Program-made: the position numbers and the translations under genes | Assembly: GCA_937863385.1 (NCBI GenBank) | Contig: CALMBW010000013.1 | Span: 1 to 37,473, forward strand | Source of the DNA: an uncultured Actinomycetes bacterium | GTDB lineage: Bacteria > Actinomycetota > CADDZG01 > WHSQ01 | Direction of reading: 5' to 3' | DNA: 37,473 nt | Notes under the pieces: model-generated | Seen by the model: the letters and a program-made list of their open reading frames with translations, nothing else | The model's database searches: none | What the model was told of the DNA's origin: nothing | Shown here: one piece after another, positions 15,047 through 22,177 of the stretch | Numbering within the stretch: the first letter of the stretch is position 1 | Layout: the number at the start of each line of letters is the position of its first letter

Positions 15047-16111
15047 GTGAAGACTTCACCGCTAACCGTCGACGGAGCCACGGTGCTGGCCGGTCCCGAG
15101 ATGGAGGCCTGCGACAAGCCATTGCACATCGCGGGCGGGATGATCACTGCGGTCGGTGGATCGGTGGATGCCGAAGCCCGGGTTATCGATGCCACCGGCC
15201 TCACGCTGCTCCCGGGTTTCATCGATGCCCATGTCCACATCTGCTTCTACGACCCCCTTGAGGTCCTGTTGGGCGGAGTGACCACCGTCAGAGATCTGGC
15301 GTGGCCGCCGGATGAGATCTTCGAACTGTCCAAGCGCTCGAGATCGGCAGACTTCGACGGCCCCGAGATCATCGCGGCCGGTCCGATGTTGACGACGGCC
15401 GGAGGCTATCCGACCACGGCGGGCTGGGCCCCGCCCGGCACCGGCCGCATCGTGACCGACATCGAAGACGCAGAGGTAGCCGTAAGTGAAGCCGCGGGCG
15501 CCGGCGCCTGCATCATCAAGATCGCTCTAAATCCACCCGTGGGACCGACGCTTGACACCCCGACCCTTTCGGCGATCGTTGAAAGTGCACACTCACGCGG
15601 CCTGAAGGTCACCGGGCACGTCTTCGGCCTCGATCAGCTCGACAAGTGCCTCCGAACCGGGGTGGACGAGCTGGCGCACGCGCTGATGAGTGAAGAGCGG
15701 ATCCCCAGCTCCACCATCGAGAAGATGGTGGCCGCTGAGATGGTGGTCGTCCCGACCTTCTCGTGTCGTTTCGGGTCGGACCTCGACAGTGCCATCGACA
15801 ACGTGGCGCGCTTTCGCCGGGCCGGAGGAACGGTGATCTATGGGACGGACCTTGGTAACGAGGGCCCCGTTCCCGGTATCGACGCTAACGAGATCGCATC
15901 GATGGTGAGAGCGGGGATGGCCGGTTCGGACATCGTGAGATCCGCCACGCATGATTCGGCACGATGGCTAGGACTTCACGATCGCGGAGTGATCGAACCG
16001 ATGAAGCGCGCAGATGTCATCGGAGTGCGAGGTGATCCGCTCGACGATCCTGCATCACTTACTTCGGTGGAACTCGTGATCCGGCAGGGCCGGGTCGTCA
16101 GGGCGCCTTAA
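15047..16111 (+). CDS. Amidohydrolase family protein (imidazolonepropionase/prolidase-like)
   Basis: This 354-residue TIM-barrel metal hydrolase has the small N-terminal beta domain (to about 55), then PGFIDAHVHICF with the HxH metal pair (His62, His64). Later metal or catalytic residues appear in KVTGHVFG, DELAHALMS and IYGTDLGNEG. The C-terminal end (RADVIGVRGDPLDDPASL, VELVIRQGRVV) is typical of cyclic-amide or dipeptide-hydrolysing members. The substrate cannot be assigned. The start is the GTG at 15047: the same frame stays open far upstream, but only as antisense of the GMC oxidoreductase. The 3' end overlaps the convergent greA by 14 bases. Confidence 0.9.
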   Translation: MKTSPLTVDGATVLAGPEMEACDKPLHIAGGMITAVGGSVDAEARVIDATGLTLLPGFIDAHVHICFYDPLEVLLGGVTTVRDLAWPPDEIFELSKRSRSADFDGPEIIAAGPMLTTAGGYPTTAGWAPPGTGRIVTDIEDAEVAVSEAAGAGACIIKIALNPPVGPTLDTPTLSAIVESAHSRGLKVTGHVFGLDQLDKCLRTGVDELAHALMSEERIPSSTIEKMVAAEMVVVPTFSCRFGSDLDSAIDNVARFRRAGGTVIYGTDLGNEGPVPGIDANEIASMVRAGMAGSDIVRSATHDSARWLGLHDRGVIEPMKRADVIGVRGDPLDDPASLTSVELVIRQGRVVRAP

Positions 16112-16568
16112 CCTCGATGATCTCGATCTTCATGTCACCCGATGGCACTTGCGCGGTCACGGTATCCCCGGCGCTCTGACCGAGAAGCGCCTGACCGATC
16201 GGTGAGTCGGGCGTGAGCACGTCGTACTCGCCCTTCTCTTCTCTACTGCCCACGTAGTAGGTCTCGGTCTCGTCATCACCTTCGTATCGGATCACCACGA
16301 GCATCCCCAGTTGGACAACTCCATCATCGAAGGTCTGAACGACTTCGGCATTCTCGAGCTTGTAGCGGATCTCCTTGATCTTTGCCTCGTTGTGGGCTTG
16401 CTCCTCCCGAGCAGCGTGGTACTCGGCGTTCTCGCTGAGGTCACCGTGGGCGCGGGCGGTCGCGATCGCCTCGACGATGCGTTCTCTTATGGGGCCCTCA
16501 CGCTCTTCGAGCTGTGCTTTGAGGGTGTCGAATGCCGATTGGGTAAGCCGAACCTTCTCTTGAGTCAT
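16098..16568 (-). CDS. greA: Transcription elongation factor GreA
   Basis: This 156-residue protein has the two GreA domains. The N-terminal coiled coil carries the basic and acidic tip residues (ARAHGDLSENAEYHAAREEQ, about 40-59), and the C-terminal FKBP-like domain includes SPIGQALLGQSAGD. It rescues backtracked RNA polymerase by stimulating transcript cleavage. Length matches the family. The ATG at 16568 is chosen as the family start; a TAACAT box ends seven bases upstream and no Shine-Dalgarno is seen, so the message is probably leaderless. It shares a 42-bp divergent promoter region with the short-chain dehydrogenase. Confidence 0.96.
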   Translation of the reverse strand: MTQEKVRLTQSAFDTLKAQLEEREGPIRERIVEAIATARAHGDLSENAEYHAAREEQAHNEAKIKEIRYKLENAEVVQTFDDGVVQLGMLVVIRYEGDDETETYYVGSREEKGEYDVLTPDSPIGQALLGQSAGDTVTAQVPSGDMKIEIIEVKAP

Positions 16569-16610
16569 GGCAGCGATGTTACCGGGACTCCCGGTACGTA
16601 AGATTCGACG
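16569..16610. promoter_or_regulatory. Divergent greA/dehydrogenase promoter region with 17-bp palindrome
   Basis: The greA -10-like TAACAT (minus, 16576-16581) and the dehydrogenase TAAGAT (plus, 16599-16604) face away from each other, ending seven and six bases before their start codons. Between them TACCGGGA-C-TCCCGGTA is a perfect 17-bp palindrome (16580-16596) touching the greA box and upstream of the other. It is a candidate operator for both genes. Confidence 0.6.
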
Positions 16611-17393
16611 ATGACTTCGAGACTTCAAGATCGCATCTGCATCATCACCGGCGCCGGACGAGGTATCGGCCGCGCCGTAGCACTCGCCTTCGCAGCCGAG
16701 GGAGCTCGCCTCGTGATCAACGATGTCGATGCCTCTGCCGCCAAAGAGGTAGCTGCCGAGGCAGAGTCTATCGGCGCCAGGGCGGTTATCAACGATGCTC
16801 CGATCGGGTCGGTGCAATCTGCCGAGTCCGTCCTCGCAACTGCCCTTGAGACATTCGGAGATGTTGACGTGCTGGTGAACAATGCGGGGATCCTGCGCGA
16901 CAAGATGCTTCACACGATGTCGGAAGAGGATTTCGACCTCGTCATCCAAGTTCACCTGAAGGGAACCTGGGCTTGCGGACGCTCAGTGGTACAGCACTGG
17001 CGACCGGCGGCGAAGAAGGAGAAGGAAGCAGGCGAACTCACCCGGTATAGAAAGATCGTGAATGTCACGTCTCCGTCTGGATTGATCGGTGCCGTCGGGC
17101 AGAGCAACTATGCGGCGGCAAAGATGGGCATCGTTGGCCTGACAAAGACATGGGCCAAGGAGCTCGGTGGGCTGCAGATCAACGTCAATGCGGTTTCTCC
17201 AACGGCACTGACGGCGATGACCGAACCTCTGTTAGAAGATCCAGTCGCAGCAGAGAAGCGCCTTGCCCGCTTCGCTCTTGGCCGCTACGGATCCCCCGAA
17301 GAGATCGCCCCTACCTTCGTCTATCTCGCATCGGCCGACTCGAACTACGTGACGGGCCAGATCGTGTGTGTCGATGGCGGTCTCGTCATCTAA
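16611..17393 (+). CDS. Short-chain dehydrogenase/reductase (FabG/hydroxyacyl-CoA dehydrogenase-like)
   Basis: This 260-residue SDR enzyme has the cofactor motif GAGRGIG (about 14-20), NNAGIL, the catalytic serine in VTSPSGLIG and the Tyr-Lys pair in QSNYAAAKMG. The C-terminal DSNYVTGQIVCVDGG is also typical. NAD(P)-dependent reduction or oxidation of a 3-hydroxyacyl substrate is likely from overall similarity; the exact substrate is unknown. It starts at the ATG at 16611 with a leaderless-type -10 box. The small protein at 17428 follows after 34 bases with its own strong Shine-Dalgarno, so the two form an operon. Confidence 0.92.
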   Translation: MTSRLQDRICIITGAGRGIGRAVALAFAAEGARLVINDVDASAAKEVAAEAESIGARAVINDAPIGSVQSAESVLATALETFGDVDVLVNNAGILRDKMLHTMSEEDFDLVIQVHLKGTWACGRSVVQHWRPAAKKEKEAGELTRYRKIVNVTSPSGLIGAVGQSNYAAAKMGIVGLTKTWAKELGGLQINVNAVSPTALTAMTEPLLEDPVAAEKRLARFALGRYGSPEEIAPTFVYLASADSNYVTGQIVCVDGGLVI

Positions 17394-17427
17394 TCTTCGA
17401 ACAACCGACAAGGAGGAGTCGCCAAAG

Positions 17428-17853
17428 ATGAGCCGGGCGTGGCCGTTCGAGGGTAAGAGCGAGGGCGTCGAAAAGATACGCAGCCCTCAGGACTTCTTGA
17501 AGAAGCTTGGAACCGAGGAGACCGAGGCGGTAGTCATCCGCATCGGCCGCAACGACGCCATGCTGGTTCTAGTGGATGCAGCAGGTCGTTGGGAACGCTG
17601 GGTCTATCACTCACTCGAAGAGGCTCTGGCCGCCGGCCGCAGCCTGGGGGTGACCCTCCACGAAGGCGAGTACCCCGAGGAGCTCCGCGTTCGGATCGGC
17701 AGATTCCAGCCCGGCCCCGAGCACTACGACCGAAGCGCCTACCCCGAGCAGGGTGAGGTCGGCCCCGTTATCCCCTATCCGGAGAATCGTCCCCGTCGGC
17801 TCCCGGCAGAGGCCGAGGCACCTCACGGGGCGAGTTCGTCGGCGAAGGGTTAG
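17428..17853 (+). CDS. Small protein of unknown function downstream of the SDR
   Basis: This 141-residue soluble protein has an alpha/beta central part (AVVIRIGRNDAMLVLVDAAGRWERWVY is in its middle, shown here only as the region about 33-60) and a proline-rich, low-complexity C-terminal tail. I do not recognise a family. The ATG at 17428 is supported by AAGGAGGAG upstream. Its last 86 bases overlap the 3' end of fxsA on the other strand; the overlap falls within the disordered tails of both proteins. Confidence 0.7.
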   Translation: MSRAWPFEGKSEGVEKIRSPQDFLKKLGTEETEAVVIRIGRNDAMLVLVDAAGRWERWVYHSLEEALAAGRSLGVTLHEGEYPEELRVRIGRFQPGPEHYDRSAYPEQGEVGPVIPYPENRPRRLPAEAEAPHGASSSAKG

Positions 17854-18283
17854 CCCGGCGGCGCGATCGGACGACGGTCGCGTCATACACCCTGTAGCCG
17901 GCGTAACCTGCGGGCGTCTTCTTCACGGCCCAGCCACCTGCCATCTTGCGAAAGACCCCTTTGAGCATCGCGCGGGTCGGCGGCAGAACGAATGAGATGC
18001 CAACGATGTCTGTCAGGAACCCCGGCGTAAGTAGCAGCGCCCCTCCGAACATGATCATGGCGCCGTCGGTCACTTCTTTCGTAGGGATCTTTCCCGACTG
18101 GAGCTGCTCGTTGAGTCGCTTCCAGGTCGCCAGGCCCTCACGTTTCAAGAGCCAAGCACCAACGATCGAAACGAGGATCAAGAGACCGATCGTGTTGAAG
18201 AAGCCGATCTCACCGGAAACCTGCACGATCACGTAGAGCTCGGCCAGGGGCACCACTAGCAGGAGAAGGAACAACAAAGGCAT
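17768..18283 (-). CDS. fxsA: FxsA family membrane protein
   Basis: The product has 171 residues. The N-terminal membrane region (PLLFLLLLVVPLAELYVIVQV), the loop GAWLLKREGLATW and the third hydrophobic part GGALLLTPGFLTDIVGISFVLPPTR define FxsA, a cytoplasmic-membrane protein. E. coli FxsA relieves phage T7 exclusion by F plasmid when overproduced; its normal role is unclear. The C-terminal 50 residues are hydrophilic and vary in the family. The ATG at 18283 has a GATACT box ending six bases upstream and no Shine-Dalgarno. It is divergent from the rhodanese gene. Confidence 0.93.
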   Translation of the reverse strand: MPLLFLLLLVVPLAELYVIVQVSGEIGFFNTIGLLILVSIVGAWLLKREGLATWKRLNEQLQSGKIPTKEVTDGAMIMFGGALLLTPGFLTDIVGISFVLPPTRAMLKGVFRKMAGGWAVKKTPAGYAGYRVYDATVVRSRRRANPSPTNSPREVPRPLPGADGDDSPDRG

Positions 18284-18295
18284 GTTCCCAGTATC
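18284..18295 (-). promoter_or_regulatory. Leaderless -10-like box for fxsA
   Basis: GATACT on the minus strand (18290-18295) ends six bases before the ATG. The first base departs from the usual T. Confidence 0.4.
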
Positions 18296-18339
18296 AGGCT
18301 TCAGGATCGCAACGTGGTAACCGCCGCCTAGGGCTTAGC

Positions 18340-18351
18340 TAAGCTCTGGCC
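18340..18351 (+). promoter_or_regulatory. Leaderless -10 box for the rhodanese-like gene
   Basis: TAAGCT (18340-18345) ends six bases before the ATG at 18352; no Shine-Dalgarno sequence precedes the start. Confidence 0.55.
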
Positions 18352-18939
18352 ATGGCCCTCCAACGACCGCCGCTGGCCCAGATCCGTTCCTTGACCCTCG
18401 AACGATCCGTCGCACTGATGACCGGTGGCGCAGTCGCGATCGATATCCGACAGGTCGAGGACTACTTCGACGTTCATATCCCTGGCTCCATATCTCTCCA
18501 GTACGAGTTCGGGCCCGGGATGACGGGGCGGGCGCGAGACTGCCTCCCACTGGATGTCGAACTGGTGCTGCTCGAAGATGGGCGCGGCCTTGCCAGCGAA
18601 GTGGCAGCAGGGCTGCGAGGCAAAGGCTTCTCGGTAGCCGGCGTCTTGACCGACGCCTTCGGGCAGTGGGGCACTAGGCACGAGAACTTCTCCTCTACGC
18701 CCCTGATCGTTGCCCCTAGCCCCCCGGACGGCTACTTATTGAGCGTTGGAGATCCTGGGTCGCCGATGTACGACAACGCAACGTTCATCTCGATCGAAGA
18801 GCTCTGGAACCGGACCGGAGAAGTTCCAAGCGACGAACCGGTGATACTGATCTCCGCCCGCGGGATACGTGCAGCGATGGCCATAGGGATGCTTGAGCGC
18901 AACGGGATCACCGACATCACGGTCTGGAAAAGAGGCTAG
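18352..18939 (+). CDS. Tandem rhodanese-like protein lacking both catalytic cysteines
   Basis: This 195-residue protein has two rhodanese-like halves. The first (about 15-105) has AIDIRQVEDYFDVHIPGSISL, typical of the fold's start, and LVLLEDGRGLASEVAAGLRGKGF where an active rhodanese would have Cys in place of the Glu-Asp pair. The second half ends with VILISARGIRAAMAIGMLERNG, with Ser-Ala-Arg-Gly at the active-site loop. Neither loop has a cysteine, so sulfur transfer is unlikely and a binding or regulatory role is more plausible. Its stop codon directly abuts that of the YgjP-like gene on the other strand. Confidence 0.8.
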   Translation: MALQRPPLAQIRSLTLERSVALMTGGAVAIDIRQVEDYFDVHIPGSISLQYEFGPGMTGRARDCLPLDVELVLLEDGRGLASEVAAGLRGKGFSVAGVLTDAFGQWGTRHENFSSTPLIVAPSPPDGYLLSVGDPGSPMYDNATFISIEELWNRTGEVPSDEPVILISARGIRAAMAIGMLERNGITDITVWKRG

Positions 18940-19476
18940 TTACTCTTCCATCCCCTTTGCGATGAGGAAACCGCGCGCCCTTTCGGTCAGTGGGTAACGC
19001 TCGACGAGCCTCCAGAAGGCGCTCGAGTGATCGGGAACCCTCAGGTGCGCCAACTCGTGCACGATGACGTAGTCACGGACCCAGGCGGGATAGTCCGCCA
19101 GCACGATCGACAACCTGATGACGCCGTCCTCGGGCGAACATGACCCCCATCTGCTCTTCTGGTTGTCCACCCAAGCGATGTCGTTGAAGGTGATGCCGTC
19201 GAGATACTGCTCGGCAAGCTGGCGAGCCCGCCGGGTGAGGTCGCCGTGGGAATTGAGCCGGTCGCGCCGTTTGCGCTCGGACATCCGTTGGGACATCTTC
19301 GAGACCCACTCCAGCTCTTCGGCCCTGGACATGCGCTCTGGGATCGAAACCACCAACGTGTCACCCAGGATCTCGGCAGAGATCGTCTTTCGACGGCGCG
19401 CCGAACGGCGAACCTCGACCCGAGTGAACTCGTCCTCGGCCCCGGGAGCGTCGATCGGCAAGCGGTTCATAACCAT
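18940..19476 (-). CDS. YgjP/M48-like metallopeptidase (DUF45)
   Basis: This 178-residue protein has the DUF45 pattern: an N-terminal beta part with VEVRRSARRRKTISAEI, then SRWGSCSPEDGVIRLSIVLA and the zinc motif VIVHELAHLRVPDHSSAFW (HExxH plus a downstream His). These proteins are thought to be zinc peptidases; substrates are mostly unknown. The ATG at 19476 is preceded by TACTAT ending six bases away; the ATG two codons later is an alternative. Convergent with the rhodanese gene with no bases between their stop codons. Confidence 0.92.
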   Translation of the reverse strand: MVMNRLPIDAPGAEDEFTRVEVRRSARRRKTISAEILGDTLVVSIPERMSRAEELEWVSKMSQRMSERKRRDRLNSHGDLTRRARQLAEQYLDGITFNDIAWVDNQKSRWGSCSPEDGVIRLSIVLADYPAWVRDYVIVHELAHLRVPDHSSAFWRLVERYPLTERARGFLIAKGMEE

Positions 19477-19488
19477 GCGGTCATAGTA
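19477..19488 (-). promoter_or_regulatory. Leaderless -10 box for the YgjP-like gene
   Basis: TACTAT on the minus strand (19483-19488) ends six bases before the ATG at 19476. Confidence 0.55.
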
Positions 19489-19582
19489 GGTGCAGGGACC
19501 GACAAGAGCGGGCTTTGTCCCTCATGAACAATCAGAACCCCCCAAATAGGTCTCTCACCGGGTTGCAGGGTGCTTGCAGATG

Positions 19583-19666
19583 TATAAACATGGCGCCCGT
19601 AGACAACGTTTCACCTAGGGCCCCCTCCGTCATCCGCCCATCCCCCCACGACGGAGGGGGCCTTTT
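19583..19666 (+). ncRNA. Candidate small RNA with its own promoter and terminator
   Basis: A TATAAA box (19583-19588) is followed about 70 bases later by a strong intrinsic terminator (19619-19666) on the same strand. No protein gene on the plus strand ends here: both flanking genes are on the minus strand. The predicted RNA would run from about 19594 to 19666. Its terminator loop contains a run of six C (19642-19647), and another C6 run lies upstream at 19538-19543. C6 runs in hairpin loops are the mark of the actinobacterial 6C RNA family, but the first hairpin of that family is not evident here. Confidence 0.4.
19619..19666 (+). terminator. Rho-independent terminator
   Basis: GGCCCCCTCCGTC (19619-19631) pairs perfectly with GACGGAGGGGGCC (19650-19662) across an 18-base loop and is followed by TTTT (19663-19666). 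The T run is only on the plus-strand side, so it ends a plus-strand transcript. Confidence 0.8.
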
Positions 19667-19685
19667 CCCATCCCTGGCCGGGTTT

Positions 19686-21143
19686 TCAGGGCCCGACGAG
19701 CCCCAGAGACTCGGCCATCAGGGACTCGCTGATCGAGATCAAGCCCCCGATCCATCGGCCCCACCGATCCGAGCTAGAGGTGCAGGCGACTCCGGCATCC
19801 CTCAAGAAGTCGTAGGCCATCGCCCGTGCCTGCTCGGACGCGGTGATGGCGGAGTGACCGGACAGGCTCCATTCGCTGCGCACGGTGCGCGACTCACCTT
19901 CATCCAACTGGGTCACGGTGGCGGGAACCACGATGTCTTCGGGGATGCTTAGCGAGAGATAGCGAGTGCCGAAGGGCGTGGTTCCGGCTGCCAATGCCTC
20001 CATCAGCTCGGATCCAGGCGCCAACTGTGCTACCGCCTCAGAGGTGGGGTCGGGAAGGGCCACCATCCCCCGGCGGGCGGCTCCACCGACCAGCTTCAAG
20101 GCGAGAGATCCGAGGTTGCCGTCGTCCAACATCTCTTTCATCTCACCCGCGAGTGGTGCGCCCTCGTGCGGACTCGAGAAGGTGACAAGATGCTCGATCA
20201 CCGGCAGAGAATCATCGTTGTAGCGATCCATCAACTCTAAGAAGGTACGAGAGACGATCCCGCCCTGGCTGTGTGCGATCAGGTCCACGCCTCGGCCGGG
20301 ATGCAACTGCTTGATCTTTCTAAGTAGCGTGGCCAGCTTCGAAGCGGAACGCCTGATGTCGTCGAACGTGTCGCGAGGGTCGTAGGCACGATGCAGTTCG
20401 GGTGCTTCGATACCCGAATACGAGAACCGGTAGACACGCTCGCTGGGATAGCCCAGAAGCTCGGGCGGGTGCTCGAAGATGTCGGCGCTGTCCGACGAGC
20501 TACCGATCCCCGCTACCGCCACTGCGATGTTGTCGTTCGGCGGCGCGTCGGCTCGCCCGAGGTCGCGTCGCTCGACGCAGGCTGCCGGGGCGGTGAACCT
20601 GCTCTTTGGAGGGGTCACGCCGAACAGGTCCCAAACCTCTTCGGCGTCGCCGACGGGGACGTCGACAAGGCTGATCGCGGCCGACACGTCCTGGGTGACG
20701 AGCCTGTCGCGCGGGTCGATGTAGGCACCGTGGAGTTTCATCCCGAAGTGGAGCCCCTCGCGGCCGCCGGGATGGACCACACCGGCGGTACCCACCGGAG
20801 TCCCGGCCCCCACGCTATCCCCCGCCGCGACCGCGATGCTCGAGAGCATCGAGTAGGTGGTTTCGAGCCCCGAACCATGATCGATCGTGACGACATCGCG
20901 TCCCGCAACAGGACCGGCGAAAGAAACCGTCCCTGCGTCGGAAGCGGCAACGGTCGTGCCCGGCGGCACCGGGAAGTCGACACCACGATGGCCCGGCCCG
21001 AAAACGGTCGATGGCGGTTCGAAACCCCGTTCTATCGACGCTTCCACCGGCGGAAGAAAGACAGGGGGGGTCGCGCCCGCTCGCTCGGACGTTCCCAGGT
21101 TCACCACGAGCGCGGTTGCTGCAACAAGAAGTAGTGGTCGCAT
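19686..21143 (-). CDS. Exported fusion of a degenerate LytM (M23) domain and an alpha/beta hydrolase
   Basis: A 485-residue protein with a signal peptide (about 1-24). Residues about 45-150 form an M23/LytM domain: GHRGVDFPVPPGTTVAASDAG supplies zinc ligands His52 and Asp56, and LHFG supplies His132. The two catalytic histidines appear lost: YSML has Met99 where YAHL is usual, and GLHFG has Gly130 where HLHFE is usual. Residues about 205-450 form a lipase-like alpha/beta hydrolase with oxyanion region AGIGSSSDS, nucleophile Ser292 in IAHSQGGIVSR and a late histidine in SLSGHSAITAS. The hydrolase is probably active. The LytM part more likely binds cell wall. It may be the third gene after the purine permease and carbamate kinase. 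Confidence 0.85.
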   Translation of the reverse strand: MRPLLLVAATALVVNLGTSERAGATPPVFLPPVEASIERGFEPPSTVFGPGHRGVDFPVPPGTTVAASDAGTVSFAGPVAGRDVVTIDHGSGLETTYSMLSSIAVAAGDSVGAGTPVGTAGVVHPGGREGLHFGMKLHGAYIDPRDRLVTQDVSAAISLVDVPVGDAEEVWDLFGVTPPKSRFTAPAACVERRDLGRADAPPNDNIAVAVAGIGSSSDSADIFEHPPELLGYPSERVYRFSYSGIEAPELHRAYDPRDTFDDIRRSASKLATLLRKIKQLHPGRGVDLIAHSQGGIVSRTFLELMDRYNDDSLPVIEHLVTFSSPHEGAPLAGEMKEMLDDGNLGSLALKLVGGAARRGMVALPDPTSEAVAQLAPGSELMEALAAGTTPFGTRYLSLSIPEDIVVPATVTQLDEGESRTVRSEWSLSGHSAITASEQARAMAYDFLRDAGVACTSSSDRWGRWIGGLISISESLMAESLGLVGP

Positions 21144-21181
21144 CCCTCGAGGATGAAGACTAGGGCGGGGTCAGGTGTGCG

Positions 21182-22159
21182 CTAGGGCACGATGCGCGTG
21201 CCGAAGCCCGGTTCCAGCGCCGCCGCCACCTCAGCTAGGGGGCCGATAGATCCGGGGCGGGAGGTTGCTTGGACGTATCGGCAGACGGCTTCGATCTTGG
21301 GACCCATGCTTCCGGGTGGGAACTCGCCGGCGGCGAGGTGCTCACGAGCCTCGGCGACCGATAGCTCTTCGATCGAGCGCTCCTCGGAGGTTCCGAACCC
21401 GAGCTTCACCTTGTCGACGTCGGTGAGGATGACGAAACCGTCGGCCCGCAGATCGATCGCAAGCAGCGCCGAAGCTAGATCCTTGTCAACGACCGCCGAC
21501 ACTCCAGTCAGTGAGATCTCGCCGGCGTCGTGAGCTACCGGTATGCCGCCCCCGCCCGCGGCGATCACCACGATCCCGTCCTCAACCATGGTTGCGATCG
21601 CAGCAGCTTCGACGATCTCCAACGGGTCCGGCGACGCCACGACGCGCCTCCATCCGTCCCGGCGCTTGTCCTCGATCAGAACCCAACCTTGGTCGCGCAG
21701 CTCATCGAGCTTCGAAGCATCGTGGATCACATGACCCACCGGCTTCGAAGGTTGCCCGAACGCCGGGTCATCTCGATCGACGACCGTTTGGGTCACGACT
21801 GTCACTACCGAAACAGCAACACCACGCGCCAGGAACTCCTCACCGAGACATTGCTGCAGCATGTAGCCCATGCCGCCCTGGGTATCGGCGACACAGACAT
21901 CGAGCGGCAACGACGGAAGGTGCCCTGCTTCGTGCGCCACCTCCGCACGCAGAAGATGGTTGCCAACCTGGGGGCCGTTCCCATGCGTGATAACCAACCT
22001 GCACGGCGCGCTCACCGCAAGTTCCACGAGATGGGCAGCCGACTCTGTGGTACGCGCGAAATCGGACGCGACGGTGTCATCCCCATCGGGATCTTGGATC
22101 GCGTTCCCGCCTAGTGCGACAACGACGAGCGGTGGCCTCTCTATCGAGGTTCGACTCAC
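21182..22159 (-). CDS. arcC: Carbamate kinase
   Basis: An enzyme of 325 residues, the usual length. Motifs of carbamate kinase are VVVALGGNAI at the start, VITHGNGPQVGN, ADTQGGMGYMLQQ, VIAAGGGGIPV, VVDKDLASALLA and GSMGPKIEAV. It makes ATP from carbamoyl phosphate at the end of arginine, agmatine or purine/allantoin breakdown. Because the gene next to it encodes a purine permease, a role in purine-derived carbamoyl phosphate use is possible, but no other pathway gene is present. The GTG at 22159 has TAACTT ending six bases upstream, giving it a promoter of its own inside the 18-base gap. Confidence 0.95.
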   Translation of the reverse strand: MSRTSIERPPLVVVALGGNAIQDPDGDDTVASDFARTTESAAHLVELAVSAPCRLVITHGNGPQVGNHLLRAEVAHEAGHLPSLPLDVCVADTQGGMGYMLQQCLGEEFLARGVAVSVVTVVTQTVVDRDDPAFGQPSKPVGHVIHDASKLDELRDQGWVLIEDKRRDGWRRVVASPDPLEIVEAAAIATMVEDGIVVIAAGGGGIPVAHDAGEISLTGVSAVVDKDLASALLAIDLRADGFVILTDVDKVKLGFGTSEERSIEELSVAEAREHLAAGEFPPGSMGPKIEAVCRYVQATSRPGSIGPLAEVAAALEPGFGTRIVP

Positions 22160-22171
22160 CCGCTCAAGTTA
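22160..22171 (-). promoter_or_regulatory. Leaderless -10 box for arcC
   Basis: TAACTT on the minus strand (22166-22171) ends six bases before the GTG at 22159. Confidence 0.55.
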
Positions 22172-22177
22172 GTGCCT

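Noticed and set aside
19538-19647. Firm assignment of the small-RNA candidate to the 6C family
   Set aside because: Two C6 runs are present, but the first is not in a hairpin loop and lies upstream of the likely promoter. It is kept only as a hypothesis.
19515-19952. Plus-strand frame of 145 codons beginning at 19515
   Set aside because: It runs through the terminator hairpin and becomes antisense to the LytM/lipase gene; composition is not protein-like.
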